A DNA stretch of 64,000 bases, taken from Neonectria sp. B-13. Lineage: Eukaryota; Ascomycota; Sordariomycetes; Hypocreales; Nectriaceae. The DNA lies in contig NOKP01000030.1 in the NCBI GenBank assembly GCA_002682825.1, forward strand, positions 319,924-383,923. Direction: 5' to 3'. The notes under the pieces are model-generated. The model ran no database searches and was not told where the DNA came from. It saw nothing but the letters and a program-made list of their open reading frames with translations. The position numbers and the translations under genes were made by a program. Below, in pieces: positions 34,088 to 45,478 of the stretch (positions within the stretch are counted from its first letter, which is position 1; the number at the start of each line of letters is the position of its first letter).

Positions 34088-35305
34088 AGTAGGTATGTAT
34101 TATGCTGCGTCTCTCGAAGTTCGACAGAAAATATGTCTCTGGAGCGACGTGTCTATATTTGTATGTGGTAGTCCCTTTATATAAAAGTATTTTGTAAAGG
34201 AATTCCTAATAGGATGGAGACACGATATCCTTCAATCGTTTGGTATAGAAGCATAAAATTCCCACCATGGCTCCCCACATTCAGTTTAACCCTCTTGATA
34301 AGGATTGATACTTTCAACGTAGATATCCAAAGCAGAACAAGAATATTTCCCCCATCCACGAATCGTTAAGCTCTGAAAAGCATCCATTGATTATCAAGAT
34401 TTTTACTTGTAATCTTAAACACCAAGCCAACACCACAAGACGGCGAAGACTTTAGACATGAGAACGAGCATCGGGCACATAGACTCATGGCCACAGTTTC
34501 TTTCTCATATCATCTCTTGCCATCTCCTTGATCCGCCACGTACTACGCAGTAGCCTCAAGCGAGTTGATCCTGTGGGCTCCTTTATCGCTACCCTACCCA
34601 CACCAACACAGACGAGGGCAGCGTAGCGCGGATGAAAAGAAAACTCTATAATGAAGTATTATCAGAGACTTACCATGGCTATAGGCCGGCGAGGTTACTC
34701 CGAGGGAAACAAGGCTTGTGCTGATCTTTCCCATACTGATCAGAGGCACAGGCTTCGGACCAACATTTGTTATAGGTATTACGGGGTTTTCCTGCGTCGT
34801 GCATCATGTCGGCCGCTTGTGCATGCATCACAGCGTCCACGTATGCCTTAGAAATCCTGCCTCATGTCGATGGAAACTAGCATTACTGACAATTTGTCAA
34901 TGGAAGTTAAACGGGGCCTCCCCGCTCTTTTTGGCGTGCGCCCCTCTCTTCCTCGGACTTGTATATGTGTTGAGTCCGAGAGCCCTTATCTGTTGATATA
35001 AACAGGTACTCTTGGTTCATGATTTGTTATTATATTTAGGACTGCCTGATACGGAAGGTAGATGCTCTGTTACTTGGCCCCCGCATCTATTTATGCTTAC
35101 TGCATACCAACCGCATATTGCCTGCTTGCTGATTTTCCTTAACGCTGACATAATGTGCTCAGCGCAGCAGTTAGGCAGTTGTCCAATTCTTGCAGTTTAC
35201 TTTTCTGCTCAAAGGTAGTTTTGCTATTCTTTGAGAAGCTTCATGTTATCCTAAACTATACCAACGACAGCCCATTGGTCCTCTCCTCTGTTCGAAGTCG
35301 CGCCA
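34088..35305. other. 1.2-kb spacer upstream of the P450
   Basis: Holds the P450 promoter and the 3' flank of the dioxygenase. AT-rich in parts. Open frames at 34651-34996 do not look like protein genes. Confidence 0.4.
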
Positions 35306-36271
35306 TCAGGGCAACCACATCGGCATTTGCAATGGTGCTGTAGTGTGCAGGTCCATAGTATCCACATAACCCGACACATGTCCCTCTTGCTTGGGTCGCC
35401 GGGTAAACACGACCAACATATCCCTACTTGCGGGCTGTGCAGCATCCAGTTGGTGCACCGACGTAACGCTGTGCTTGAAGTCGTGATCCACAAAGACCAG
35501 AGTGTCCAAGAAGTGTTGGTGGTGCACGCGCGCCCGGATCAGCGTGGGATTCGTCTCCCATACCTGCACCCCAGTCGTCTCCTTGTTGTCGTGCATGAAT
35601 GTAACGGCGCTATCGGCACGCATGTTCTTGCTGCCCAAGAAGACGGTCATGGTGTGGTCGGATCCATCCGAGTGGACGCCTTCAAGTGCCGGTTCGCCGA
35701 AAATGCCGTTGTTCTTGGAAGTGTGCGTACGCGCGTTGAAGACAGTGCAGATCCAAGCGGGGGAGGAATAGTCTAGGAAGTCGCGAGGCGTGACAGGGAC
35801 GCCCTGGAAAACGAGTGCTTTGAAGAGCATCAGGGCCTGTACGACTGTGTTGCCTTGCATGTCCGTCGGAGTCTCGTCGAACATCCTGGGGATTCCAGAG
35901 TCGTGGCGCTTGTAGTCCTCTTGCAGCGTTAGTGTGTACGGCTGTGCCGCGAGCCGTCGTATGCTACGTGTCTCAGGGTCGATGCAGTACCGCCCGTAAG
36001 TCACCGAGCGATAGTCGAGGGTTGGATCGGGTCCCGTGAGGTCGCTGACCTGCTTGACAGACTCGAAGTCGTCTTCTCTGGCGCCGAGACCTTCCAGAAT
36101 GGGAATCATGTCCTCTCCTCGCACGAAGATGAATCTGCTTTGCAAGTACGTGTTGCGCAGAGCCATGATGGCGGCAATGGACTCGTAGAAGCGAGCATGA
36201 TAGCGTCGTTCAAGGACATTTAAAATATGAGGCACTCGACGAGGGCCCTTGTGCCCGTTAACGAAAGGCAT
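35306..36271 (-). CDS. 2-oxoglutarate/Fe(II) amino-acid hydroxylase (PF10014-like)
   Basis: Single exon, 321 residues, ATG at 36271. The iron site is visible as EGVHSDGSDHTMTVFLG (His200, Asp202) with the distal His in FVDHDFKHSVTSV (His267). This layout matches the 2OG-Fe dioxygenase family that includes bacterial L-isoleucine 4-hydroxylase (IDO). Known characterised members hydroxylate or sulfoxidise free aliphatic amino acids, using 2-oxoglutarate and O2. The gene is divergent from the PLP-enzyme gene across a 647-bp shared promoter, suggesting co-regulation and successive steps on one amino acid. Substrate and site of hydroxylation are inference. Confidence 0.8.
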   Translation of the reverse strand: MPFVNGHKGPRRVPHILNVLERRYHARFYESIAAIMALRNTYLQSRFIFVRGEDMIPILEGLGAREDDFESVKQVSDLTGPDPTLDYRSVTYGRYCIDPETRSIRRLAAQPYTLTLQEDYKRHDSGIPRMFDETPTDMQGNTVVQALMLFKALVFQGVPVTPRDFLDYSSPAWICTVFNARTHTSKNNGIFGEPALEGVHSDGSDHTMTVFLGSKNMRADSAVTFMHDNKETTGVQVWETNPTLIRARVHHQHFLDTLVFVDHDFKHSVTSVHQLDAAQPASRDMLVVFTRRPKQEGHVSGYVDTMDLHTTAPLQMPMWLP

Positions 36272-36918
36272 GGTGTTTGATAAGGAATCAAGTTCAAACT
36301 TGGGTCATCGAGGGTGTGAGGATAAGGTGCTAGTCCTCTTATACGACGGACTGGACACATCGTTATACCAGCCTTATTTATACTAGGCTTGTTGACTCGC
36401 TGGATATTTAACGGGAACAGGCCATGTTAGCGTCTAAGAATCCCAGCGCTGCAACCTCCTATCAATATGTGCCCAGCTACGAAGTAGTGGTAGAGACTAT
36501 TGCCGCGTTTTAAGTCCTCAAACACTTTGGGCGTCTAACATCGAGCACCTCCGCTCACTTATTGCTTATTTTGGAAGGTCGGCTGGGACCCCTGAAGTAC
36601 GGCCGAGCATCTCACTTGCTTCACCGCTAGTAAGAGGAGACAACTATCTACGTCATGGCATTAATACTTCGAGAATCTGCGAGTTCCCCCGGGCCGGCGT
36701 ATGTGTGACCACCCACCCCTGCGCTACTAACAGCTCCCCACTCGTGTGTGAGAATTGGAGACAGTTCTCATCCTGGCGGTGCTTCGCAATGTTACTAGGG
36801 CATACATGGGCCCCTTTCTCACTACAAAACTCGGACGCTTAGATGGCAAAAGCACCATCTAGGCTTAGAGTTACCTACTTCGTTTCTCTGCCGTCTCCCT
36901 GTCTCAATAGTCGCCTCA
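36272..36918. promoter_or_regulatory. Shared bidirectional promoter of the dioxygenase and PLP genes
   Basis: A 647-bp head-to-head spacer. It contains several GC-rich elements (for example CCCCCGGGCCGGCG near 36685-36700) that could be sites for Zn2Cys6 regulators, but no single motif is decisive. No open frame of interest. Confidence 0.4.
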
Positions 36919-38580
36919 ATGGTCTCTCCCTATCCCATCGCAGTCGCCAACCCCAATGGGCAGTTGTCGCGACGCATAGATCCGAAGTCATACGAAACGC
37001 CCAAGTTGTCCATCGTCGACACATGGTCCCTTCTGCTATCCCGCCTCAAGGCGGCGACGGCCACTATCAAACAACGCTTTGATGAACGCGCCCGTATTGA
37101 AAAGGATATATCCGCCCGCACCGACGACTGGTGCATCGGCATCTTCCTGCAGACTTACACTCGCCTAGAGCATCTTACTTCAGAGCTGGAGATGCAGCTA
37201 GCCATTACCCAGAACCTGGGCCAGGGCCAGAACCAGAACCAGAACCAAGCACCGTCGGCGTTATCAACATTCGCCCTTGCCCCCTGGCAGATGGAGGAGC
37301 GCTACCGCGCTCTGATCCAGCTGCAGTCCTGCTTGGGGTCGTTCTTCGAGCGCGCCAGTCCCGCGTACGACCAGTCCCAGACTGTGTGGTGGTTTGACCC
37401 TTCCTACCACCAGTCAGACGGCCTCAACTATGACCGGTACGGGGCGCCCGACGTCCGAGATTCTGAGGCGCGACTCCTACGAGCTCTGGGGCTGGGCAAC
37501 GAAAAGCTGCCGCTCAAGCTGTTGTTGACGTCCAGCGGCGTTGCGGCCTTCACAGTGCTGCATCAATTCCTGATGAGCAAGGTCTTTACCGCGGGCGACA
37601 CAATTGTCATCTCGCCGTATCTCTATTTTGAGTGTTTTGAGCACCTGCGGTTGATCTCGCATGTACAGGTCGTCAACTCAAGCTCGTTTGACGCCGAGGA
37701 CATCATCGCGACGGCGGAGAAGCACAACGCTAAGGCAGTCTACCTCGACCCCATGGCCAACACAATCGGCTTGGAGACTACGGATATACGGCGGTTTGCG
37801 CAGCTCCTGTCAGGCAGAGAAGGCTGGGCGGACCGGTTTCTCCTCATCGACGGGACGCTGATCTCGGGCGGAATGCCGTTGTACGACTGGTTTGATAAGC
37901 CAAGTCACCCAAAGATCCTCTACTACGAGAGTGCCCACAAGTATATCCAGATGGGTATGGACATCGTCATGTGTGGATTCGTCGTTTACCCAGATGTTTT
38001 CCATGAGACTATCGGCCTCATCCGCCAGGTCACCGGAACGACGCTATATTCACGTCAGGCAAACGTCTTGCCGCCCATTGATTTCGCGATCCATCAGTCG
38101 CGGATGCACTGGTTGACAACAAACGCTGAGAAGCTCTATCACCTCTTGGAAAAGAAGAGCTCCACCATCGCCGAGTTCCATTTTCCGATCCACTGGCGCA
38201 AGATGGGCTGGGGCAATGGCGGAAACATCGTCACCATCCGGCTCTCTGGGGATCAGATGAACAAGCGGCCGAGCTTGGATATGTTTACGAGCCTGGTATT
38301 GAGGGCCGCAGAGGAAGAGGGCGTTGCGATGACAAAGGGAGGCGGCCTGGGCTTCTCCGTCACTCGCATTTGGCCGTCGACGCCTTTCATCCGGGATGAG
38401 GACCCGTACATCAGGATATCGGTCGGAGTCGATCCCAATGAGGTCGAGCTCGTGGCCAGGGCAATTTGTAAGGGGCTGGAGAGACATCACCGCGCTTCCA
38501 GGTCCGTCATGGCACAATGGAAGCACAGGGAGAATGGGGTTGTCAAGACAAACGGTACTTATTTCGACACTGGCATATAG
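36919..38580 (+). CDS. Cystathionine gamma-synthase-like PLP-dependent enzyme
   Basis: Single exon, 553 residues. Residues 1-170 are a long N-terminal extension with a Gln/Asn repeat (GQGQNQNQNQ). The fold-type I PLP domain follows: LLTSSGVAAFTVLHQFL, AGDTIVISPYLYFECFE, VYLDPMANTIGLETTDI, LLIDGTLISGG and SAHKYIQMGMD. Lys341 in the last motif stands where the S-A-T-K-Y lysine of Cys/Met-metabolism enzymes binds PLP. The C-terminal domain has GGGLGFSVTRIWP and YIRISVGVDP. Known fungal relatives in clusters make new C-C or C-S bonds at the gamma carbon of O-acetylhomoserine to give pipecolates and similar amino acids. The missing T in SAHK and the long N-terminus set it apart. Product unknown. 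Confidence 0.85.
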   Translation: MVSPYPIAVANPNGQLSRRIDPKSYETPKLSIVDTWSLLLSRLKAATATIKQRFDERARIEKDISARTDDWCIGIFLQTYTRLEHLTSELEMQLAITQNLGQGQNQNQNQAPSALSTFALAPWQMEERYRALIQLQSCLGSFFERASPAYDQSQTVWWFDPSYHQSDGLNYDRYGAPDVRDSEARLLRALGLGNEKLPLKLLLTSSGVAAFTVLHQFLMSKVFTAGDTIVISPYLYFECFEHLRLISHVQVVNSSSFDAEDIIATAEKHNAKAVYLDPMANTIGLETTDIRRFAQLLSGREGWADRFLLIDGTLISGGMPLYDWFDKPSHPKILYYESAHKYIQMGMDIVMCGFVVYPDVFHETIGLIRQVTGTTLYSRQANVLPPIDFAIHQSRMHWLTTNAEKLYHLLEKKSSTIAEFHFPIHWRKMGWGNGGNIVTIRLSGDQMNKRPSLDMFTSLVLRAAEEEGVAMTKGGGLGFSVTRIWPSTPFIRDEDPYIRISVGVDPNEVELVARAICKGLERHHRASRSVMAQWKHRENGVVKTNGTYFDTGI

Positions 38581-40205
38581 GCAAACGTAATTAAACTGAG
38601 AGTACACTCCCTTTTGAACTATCATGTTGACTACAAGTCACAGCACCAAAGAGCCTAGAACTCGTACCTATTGACTTCTTGCAATCTTTATACACTACAT
38701 TATAAGCTGGATTTCAGCCGATGGACGAAGCCCAGAGGATTTTCCCTGCGACGTTGAGGAACTTTTCGTTGAGGGAGGCTATTGAGATTGTTTCTAGACA
38801 GTAAGTGGCAGCATAATGGAGGAATTTATTTCAAGATGTGACAAGTCGGCGTTCAACCTCACGAACTCCCTCCCTCAACCCTGCGATACAGGACTAATTT
38901 CTACTACATTTCGACTCCCTCATCTCACTGGTTGGCGATCGTCAAGTCCCTTGATTTCTCACACTCAGAGTCAGTGAAATGCCGACAAAACCTGCACGAC
39001 GTACCTTACCTAGGGATGCGCAGCTGCCAACCTCTTCATGTTAAAGGCTTACAAACTCCCCATGCTCCTCAACTCCATTCTACCGGACTCTCATCTGCGG
39101 GCATCGTCTATGAGATCTGATCCAACGTGAAGGATTGTGTGATTTCGGTGGTAGTATCATGGAGTGAGGTTAGGAACAAGCTGGAGGCAGATCCAGTAGA
39201 GTAGCATGAAGACTCCAAGATTGATCTCAGCCGCCCTCATACGGTATATATCCCTCCAATTTATATACCTCCCCCGCTTACTTTTGGCTTTGAAACAGAG
39301 TGAGTTTATATTGGTCTGGGTTTGATTCCCCTTCTTCTCCCGACTCAATCCGGACTGTGAAACCTCATCTGCCGGTCCACCCACGTGAATGTGTCAAGGA
39401 GTGAACGTCTAGTTAACTCAACAGATGCTATACTTGCGGAAGTCTTGTCTTGACTGGATATTTGAGTGCTTTAGGGAGACATCGAGATAGCAGAGGCCCT
39501 GCGCTGCGTCTTCTTCCATTGCTGCCATCAATAAATGGATTATAGGAAGTTTTGGTCTTTTCTCTAACTACCGTGATACTCATTCATGAAGTTCCATCAC
39601 GCATCATCCTTTGGGCGCTGCTAAGAACCATATCGAATTATAGATCACGGATAGAGAGATGGAGCATCTGTCCTAAAATACCAAGCTTAGAGTGATAGCC
39701 CGTATTGTGGTCTTTCCCTTGCAATCTTAGGTGTTGGTGACTTGTATTGTATTTCGATCTATCCACTGATAAGTCTCTAATGGAGCTGTTCTACTGCTTT
39801 CCCCCGCGTCCTGGGGATTTAATAAATCAGCGAGGAACGATAATTGAAGGTTGTGAATGCCGGTGTGGACAGGGACAGACCTTGAAGCCTTGGCGAGGCA
39901 TTCTTGATTCTTTTTTGCCTGAAGCATTAGCTATCAATCCTTTTAAGCATTCAATTCGCCCGCTAAATCAGACTTGTCAGTCTTGTTACGGGTCTTTTAG
40001 ACTTCTCTACTAGGAGCAACACAGAGTGGCAACGGCTACGCCCGACGTAGTGGACTGAGCTCTAAATCAATACTACTCTAGCAACGAGCTCGTAGCTACA
40101 GGCTGCCAGCTCGAAACGGTTCGCCTTGAATTTTATATAGATAGTATGACGGCAATAGCTTGCTGAAGAAACTTGATTCAATTTTCTTATACCTGGCCTG
40201 TCTCT
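38581..40205. other. 1.6-kb gene-free region
   Basis: Lies between the convergent PLP gene and the second HET gene. Nothing beyond short frames (62-88 codons) without domain signal was seen. Confidence 0.4.
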
Positions 40206-41893
40206 TTAGGCATTAGAACTTACACTGGACGCATGAGTGTCCAGACTAATATATGGTTCGAAAGAGCCCCAGTTCAAAAAAGGCGAGATATGAAGTTTCC
40301 AAGATCTCCCAGCTAGGACCCTCGCGCAGCCCACGTAGTTTAGGCTTGGGTTAAGATCCCTCGTGATAGAAACGTGTACAAATGTTCCGTCTTCGAGCTT
40401 CCATGCATCAAGTCCATCTTTGAGTGTCTGTTCAGCGGCAGTAGGAAGTTTATTTTTCCTCCCTTCTTGAAACCATTTAAGAAAACCACTGCAAAGAAAG
40501 TCTACTGGATCTCTCTGGTTGGCATTGTTATAAACGCCAATAAAATCGTGCTCCATACCCATACCAGCTCGATTGTGGTCATCTCCGTAACAAAAAAGCG
40601 CAAGAATGAACAGCATAATTTCTCTCTGTGACGAAAAGAAAAGATTGTACCACCAAGTTTGTCTGTATATGGCGACGCCAGAAGAGTTGCCGAGTCGCGG
40701 TCGTAAAGGTCACCAGGACAGCAGCTCGCGATGAAGTATCCGGACTCCCTAGCTGGTAAGCGGGCCATAGCTAGGTAGTCGACCATATTCTCTTTGAAAA
40801 AGTGAGACTCATAGATGTTATTAGGCACAAATATGGTGATTCTTTCTAGATTTTCTAGAGATTGGTGTTGTTTAGTGTCTCTCACACCTCCAATTATGGC
40901 GTAATCGTTCGGTCCAGTACGGAGTGGTTTGACTGGAAGCGAGCAAGGAGCAGGAATACCGGCCCGTCGGTATCCCAGTACGATTCTGTTGCGTGACGGA
41001 TTTGATAGAACGCTGAGAGACACACCTCGGCTCGTGACTGTGTGCTCGATACTATTTCCAAGAGCTCGAATAGGTATGAATCGGTGATTTCTCTTGAAAG
41101 CCGACGGCGACTGGGCGAGCAGACCACTGAGCGATGGAATGCACTGGATAGAGGACCAAGCAAATATAGATTGGTCGTTAGACTTCCGCAAAATCTCTTG
41201 TTGCAACCGGAGGAAGGCCCTCTGACCACCCTCGCCGTATAACATTGGCATATTAACACCGAAGATACCGAGAAGGCAGTACGCGAGATCCTCTGCCCGA
41301 GTTGTAATTCTTTCGGACGCCCATGACCTACGCTCCGCAATACTGGACCGTTCGATTGGATTTCCTAGGAGAAAACCACAGTCAATTCCAGTTATTTCAC
41401 CTATTGCATGCGCAAGGTCATCTGTTCTTTCTCCAATCTCATTCCAGTTCTGGTTGAAGAAGATGATCTTCCTAGGAGCAATGAGTTCTTGAAGTGTCCA
41501 GCCGCGAGTGAACCACCGGCATATTTTCAGGTTGGAAAATAGGGAACCAGAGTCTCCCTCGGAAGAAAGATCTTCGAGATATGCGTAACAAATCGCCGCA
41601 TTTGAATACCAAGCATACATAGAGTTGATAGCTTCTGATAGTTCCACACTACTTGTCTTATCGATACAAACTGTATCAATCCACACGTAGATGAAACCAT
41701 CCTTCAATGCTTGTGCGCAGCATGATCGGATCTTGAGGAAGCGCTTCTCATCCTTGTGCGTTGGGCAATTTGCCAAGTCTTGAAACGATGGCTCGTTATC
41801 ACTCCAAGTGTGTGATAGAATAGCGTACGGTGGTATCTCAGCTCCCAAGAACGGCCCAGCTAACTGAAGGGTGATGGTATTGACGAAGCGCAT
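40206..41893 (-). pseudogene. Second HET-domain gene with an apparent frameshift
   Basis: The frame from 41893 starts MRFVNTITLQLAGPF, continues PYAILSHTWSDNEPSF and KDGFIYVWIDTVCIDK, and has the RWFTRGWTLQELIAP and ERITTRAEDLAYCLLGIF segments of the HET-E/DUF8212 type, about 420 residues in all. Near 40615-40625 the sense appears to move. In the current frame a nonsense tail runs to 40502. In another frame the sequence goes on as MLFILALFCYGDDH... to 40206 with a plausible family end (WKLEDGTFVHVSITRDL). Adding one base in the short A run (40619-40621, plus-strand T) would join GGTIFSFRHREK to it. A 25-nt GT...AG stretch there is too short to be an intron. Either an inactivating deletion or a sequencing error; the HET domain is intact. 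Confidence 0.72.
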
Positions 41894-43604
41894 TGTGACA
41901 AGCGTAGTGTGTGAAATAGGATATCATAATCATAAAGTGAGTATGGCGTTGGGTTGAGGCATAATCTGGATTGAAGGGCATGATGGAAGGAAGCGCATGA
42001 CAGAAGTTAGAAGTGGTACTCCATACACGGGGCAAGCCAAGGTTATTAAAAACATGAGAAGGCTCACAACTTTATCAGAAATAGTGCAGGGCGCTAAGCT
42101 TCGTTTGGATTTGCTCAGTCACTGCTTCAACCTCTGATCACACCATACTATATGTGAGCTGTTACTAAGAGCCTTGCAGTGCGCCTTGCTTGTGGCCGTG
42201 ACAGGAATATGCAGAAAGACAGCCAACCAGAACTTGGCGATTGGGCTGTGCAAGGTGGACTGGCTGTAAGCCTGACGAGGCGTTAGGCAATCATGAGCGA
42301 CAGATGATGAACTCCAGGCGAACAGTCATATAATGGAGGCGAAGTGATTGTTCATTAAGTCTTTCTGCTCCTTAACGAAAATGTTTCAGTAGAGATTAAT
42401 TACTATTCGCGTAGATTTACTATGTTGTCTTGAAAATAATAACGGCGGGCTAAGCACCTCTGTGACGAAAACACAAGACACCCAAACACTATCACGCACT
42501 ATCCATCATCTCTCGTCACGACCACTGAAACAGTGACACGTCCTGCTACGTGCGGCGTCCCGGACAGCGCTTTCTCAACTTGTCTTGTAAACCCTTTGCG
42601 GGCCTCAGTTACCCGATACTGGACCGCAGCCTCACACATGGCAGTATCTAACCATACCGTTAAGGTCATTGAAATTATGGAGACTCATTATTGTCAAGAA
42701 TCACATAGCGTCCCTAGATCCATTTTCTTCTATAATGCAATAGTCTTAGCATCTCTATATACATCATATGCCTTAAAGATGACCTTGTGTCGGCTAATAA
42801 GCACGAGAGGTCATTTCTAAAGCTTTGGAACAATACAGATAGATGCCAGTGGTATTGAACAAACACTGCCTCATGTTCTGTCACCCTGAGCGGGGAGAGA
42901 TAGAGGCGGAGGTTCTTTTGGATCCCGTGGGCTCGGCAATTGTAGGGTGCCAGAGGCACCGCCGATCATTACACACTTGAGTGACCGTATGCAACATCGT
43001 TTGCACTCATGAGTCACACGCTGTAACCCTGCTGGTCCGGGTGATGCCCACCAAGAAAATTGAGTTGCGATCTCACAGGGTAGCTCGTCAGCAGCGTCGA
43101 ACTAAACCCACTTTCATACATACCAACAACTTCTTGCTTCGCCGCATGGAAAATATCGGCAGGCAGCTTTCGAGTTAGAGGCTCACAGGAGATAAATCTG
43201 GATTCCGTTGGCTATTTATCCCGAATTTGCCCGTTATTTTCTTGGCTGCTCTCTTGGCAACCCCGCAGTGTGCTGATGCTGCAGTAATTCTGCCGAAAAC
43301 TCGGGGTCCCGCATCACGAAGCCGCCCATCTGACCAGTTCCCCGTGGGGAGCGTTGCGGGGTAATCGAGTAATAAGGTTATCTGAACGGTGATCAGCTAT
43401 CATGACTGTTTCATTCGCTAAGTTTAATTTATCCCTGTATTTCTTAAGTGAGCGTTACCCTTCGGCATTGCGCTGGGTTGTCTTGAGATGCTTATAAAAG
43501 GAAGACGTGATGCCATCACTAAGGCTCTCACGACATTCACACAACTTCTAGTTTTCAGCACCATTTCTCAAACAAACAGGCAGGAATATTAGGTTTGGTT
43601 AGCT
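41894..43604. other. 1.7-kb divergent intergenic region
   Basis: Between the second HET gene and the MFS transporter. No gene supported. The part next to the transporter has a TATAAAAG at about 43493-43500, about 105 bp before the ATG, which may be the core promoter. Confidence 0.4.
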
Positions 43605-45478
43605 ATGGGCTTTAGTACTCATGCATCGGGGACAAATGATCCCCCCGAAGTGCGGAATTGGCGTATACACATGATTGCGTTGGTTGCAAGCATGTCCGCC
43701 CTTGCTAGTGAGTGCCCAGGACGACTTGACAAATGCTGTTTATTTGTGTACTGAACTACTGTCTCTTTTTAGTGGGTTACGATACAGCAGTTATTGGAGG
43801 GACGATGGCTTTGGAATCGTTCATCCGTGACTTTGGTCTTGATGCTGGTGACCAAGTGTCCCGAAACACGGTCCAGGGTAACATTGTTTCAACATTTCAG
43901 GTACAAAACACCACGACAGGCTTAACTCCGTCAACACACTGACTGATGCTAGGCTGGCTGCTTCTTTGGCGCTTTGCTGACGTTTCCGATCGCTGAGAAA
44001 TGGGGCCGCAAGAAAACGGTCATTGGAGCAGCCTTGGTGTTTCTCATCGGAGGCACATTGATGACGGCTGCAAATGGCAACATGAACATGATTATCGGTG
44101 GCAGAGCTGTAGCAGGCCTAGGTATCGGAGCATCGTCTCTCACAGTTCCCGTCTACATCGCAGAGACGGCGCCTCCGTCTATTCGCGGGCGATTGGTCGG
44201 TATTTTCGAGATCGCCTCTCAGGGAGGTGGAATGCTGGGCTTCTGGATCAACTACGCCACAGATCGCACGATAGACGTCAACTCAAGAACGCAGTGGATC
44301 GTCCCCCTCGCGCTTCAGCTCATCCCGGGGCTGGGGCTTTGTCTTGGGATGATATGGTGCCCCGAGTCTCCACGATGGCTCGCTCGAGGCGACAACTGGG
44401 AAGACGCGGAGAGAATCCTTAGCAAGATCCGAGGCCTTCCCCGCGAACACGAATACATCCGCCGCGAAATGGGCGAGATCCGAGCCCAGGTTGAAGAACG
44501 AAGTACGATCCGGATGGACAAGAAACAACAGTTCAAGAAGCTATTCCAGAAGGGCGTCCGGAACCGCATGGGGATCGGCCTGGCTCTCATGTTCCTGCAG
44601 AGCTTCACGGGCGTCAACATCATCACGTACTACTCGCCGCGCATCTTCGAAAGCCTTGGCGTGTCAGGCACGTCGTTGCGGCTCTTCTCGACTGGCTTTT
44701 ACGGAATCGCCAAGACTCTGGGCATGTTCCTGTTCACGTTCTGGGTGGTTGAAAAGGTCGGGCGGCGCAAGGGACTGATCTGGGGCGCGGCGCTTGGCTG
44801 CATTCCGATGTGGTATATCGGAGGCTACGTGATGGAGGCTGATCCGGCGGGCGCGGCCGCTGCGGGAGTCGTCAACCGCGACGGCTGGGGATATCTCGCG
44901 ATTGTGTGCGTGTACATCAACGCCATCATCATCTGCGCGACGTGGCAGGGAATCACCTGGACGTACGCGTCGGAGATTTTCCCCCTCGACATCCGCATGC
45001 TCTGCGTGGCGCTTACGACTGCAGATACGTGGCTCGGCTCCTTCATCATTGCGCGGTCGACGCCGTACATGATTTCCGACCTCGGCTACGGGGCTTATTT
45101 CTTCTTCGCCAGCATCCTGGTGTGCATGGGTATCTGGTCGTTGTTCTTTGTGCCGGAAACAAAAGGTCAGTACAGTACACTATGGATACTAGTAGTCGAC
45201 TTCCCCTCGCCAAGAGCTTTAGTTGGCCCTTTTGCGTTTTTTTGACCTTCCCATTCTGTTTTGCGTCTGCTACGCGGTGGCTATTTTTTGCTGGGCGCTT
45301 GCACTTACTACGCACTTGCTTACTGGGCTTAGGTGTAACCCTCGAGGAGATGGACGCTCTTTTCTCAAGACCCGTTTACAAGACGGTGTGGGCGCAAATA
45401 CGACGGAAAGAGCTGGTTCCTGGCGAGCGGTCCGACTCTCCATTCGACAAGGCCACGGCTTTGGAAAAGGAAGGTTAG
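43605..45478 (+). CDS. MFS sugar/quinate-type transporter
   Basis: Four exons (43605-43707, 43773-43900, 43953-45165, 45333-45478) join to 529 residues. It is a twelve-helix major facilitator of the sugar-porter family. MGYDTAVIGGTMALESF is helix 1. KWGRKKTVI is the loop 2-3 signature and GRAVAGLGIGASSLTVPVYIAE the helix 4-5 signature. PESPRWLARG is the cytosolic motif, followed by FLQSFTGVNIITYYSP in helix 7, VGRRKGL in loop 8-9 and PETKG at the end of helix 12. The T-A-V-I-G-G helix and general look resemble fungal quinate/hexose permeases, but the substrate cannot be set. The last exon encodes the cytoplasmic tail. No link to the metabolic cluster is shown beyond neighbourhood. Confidence 0.9.
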
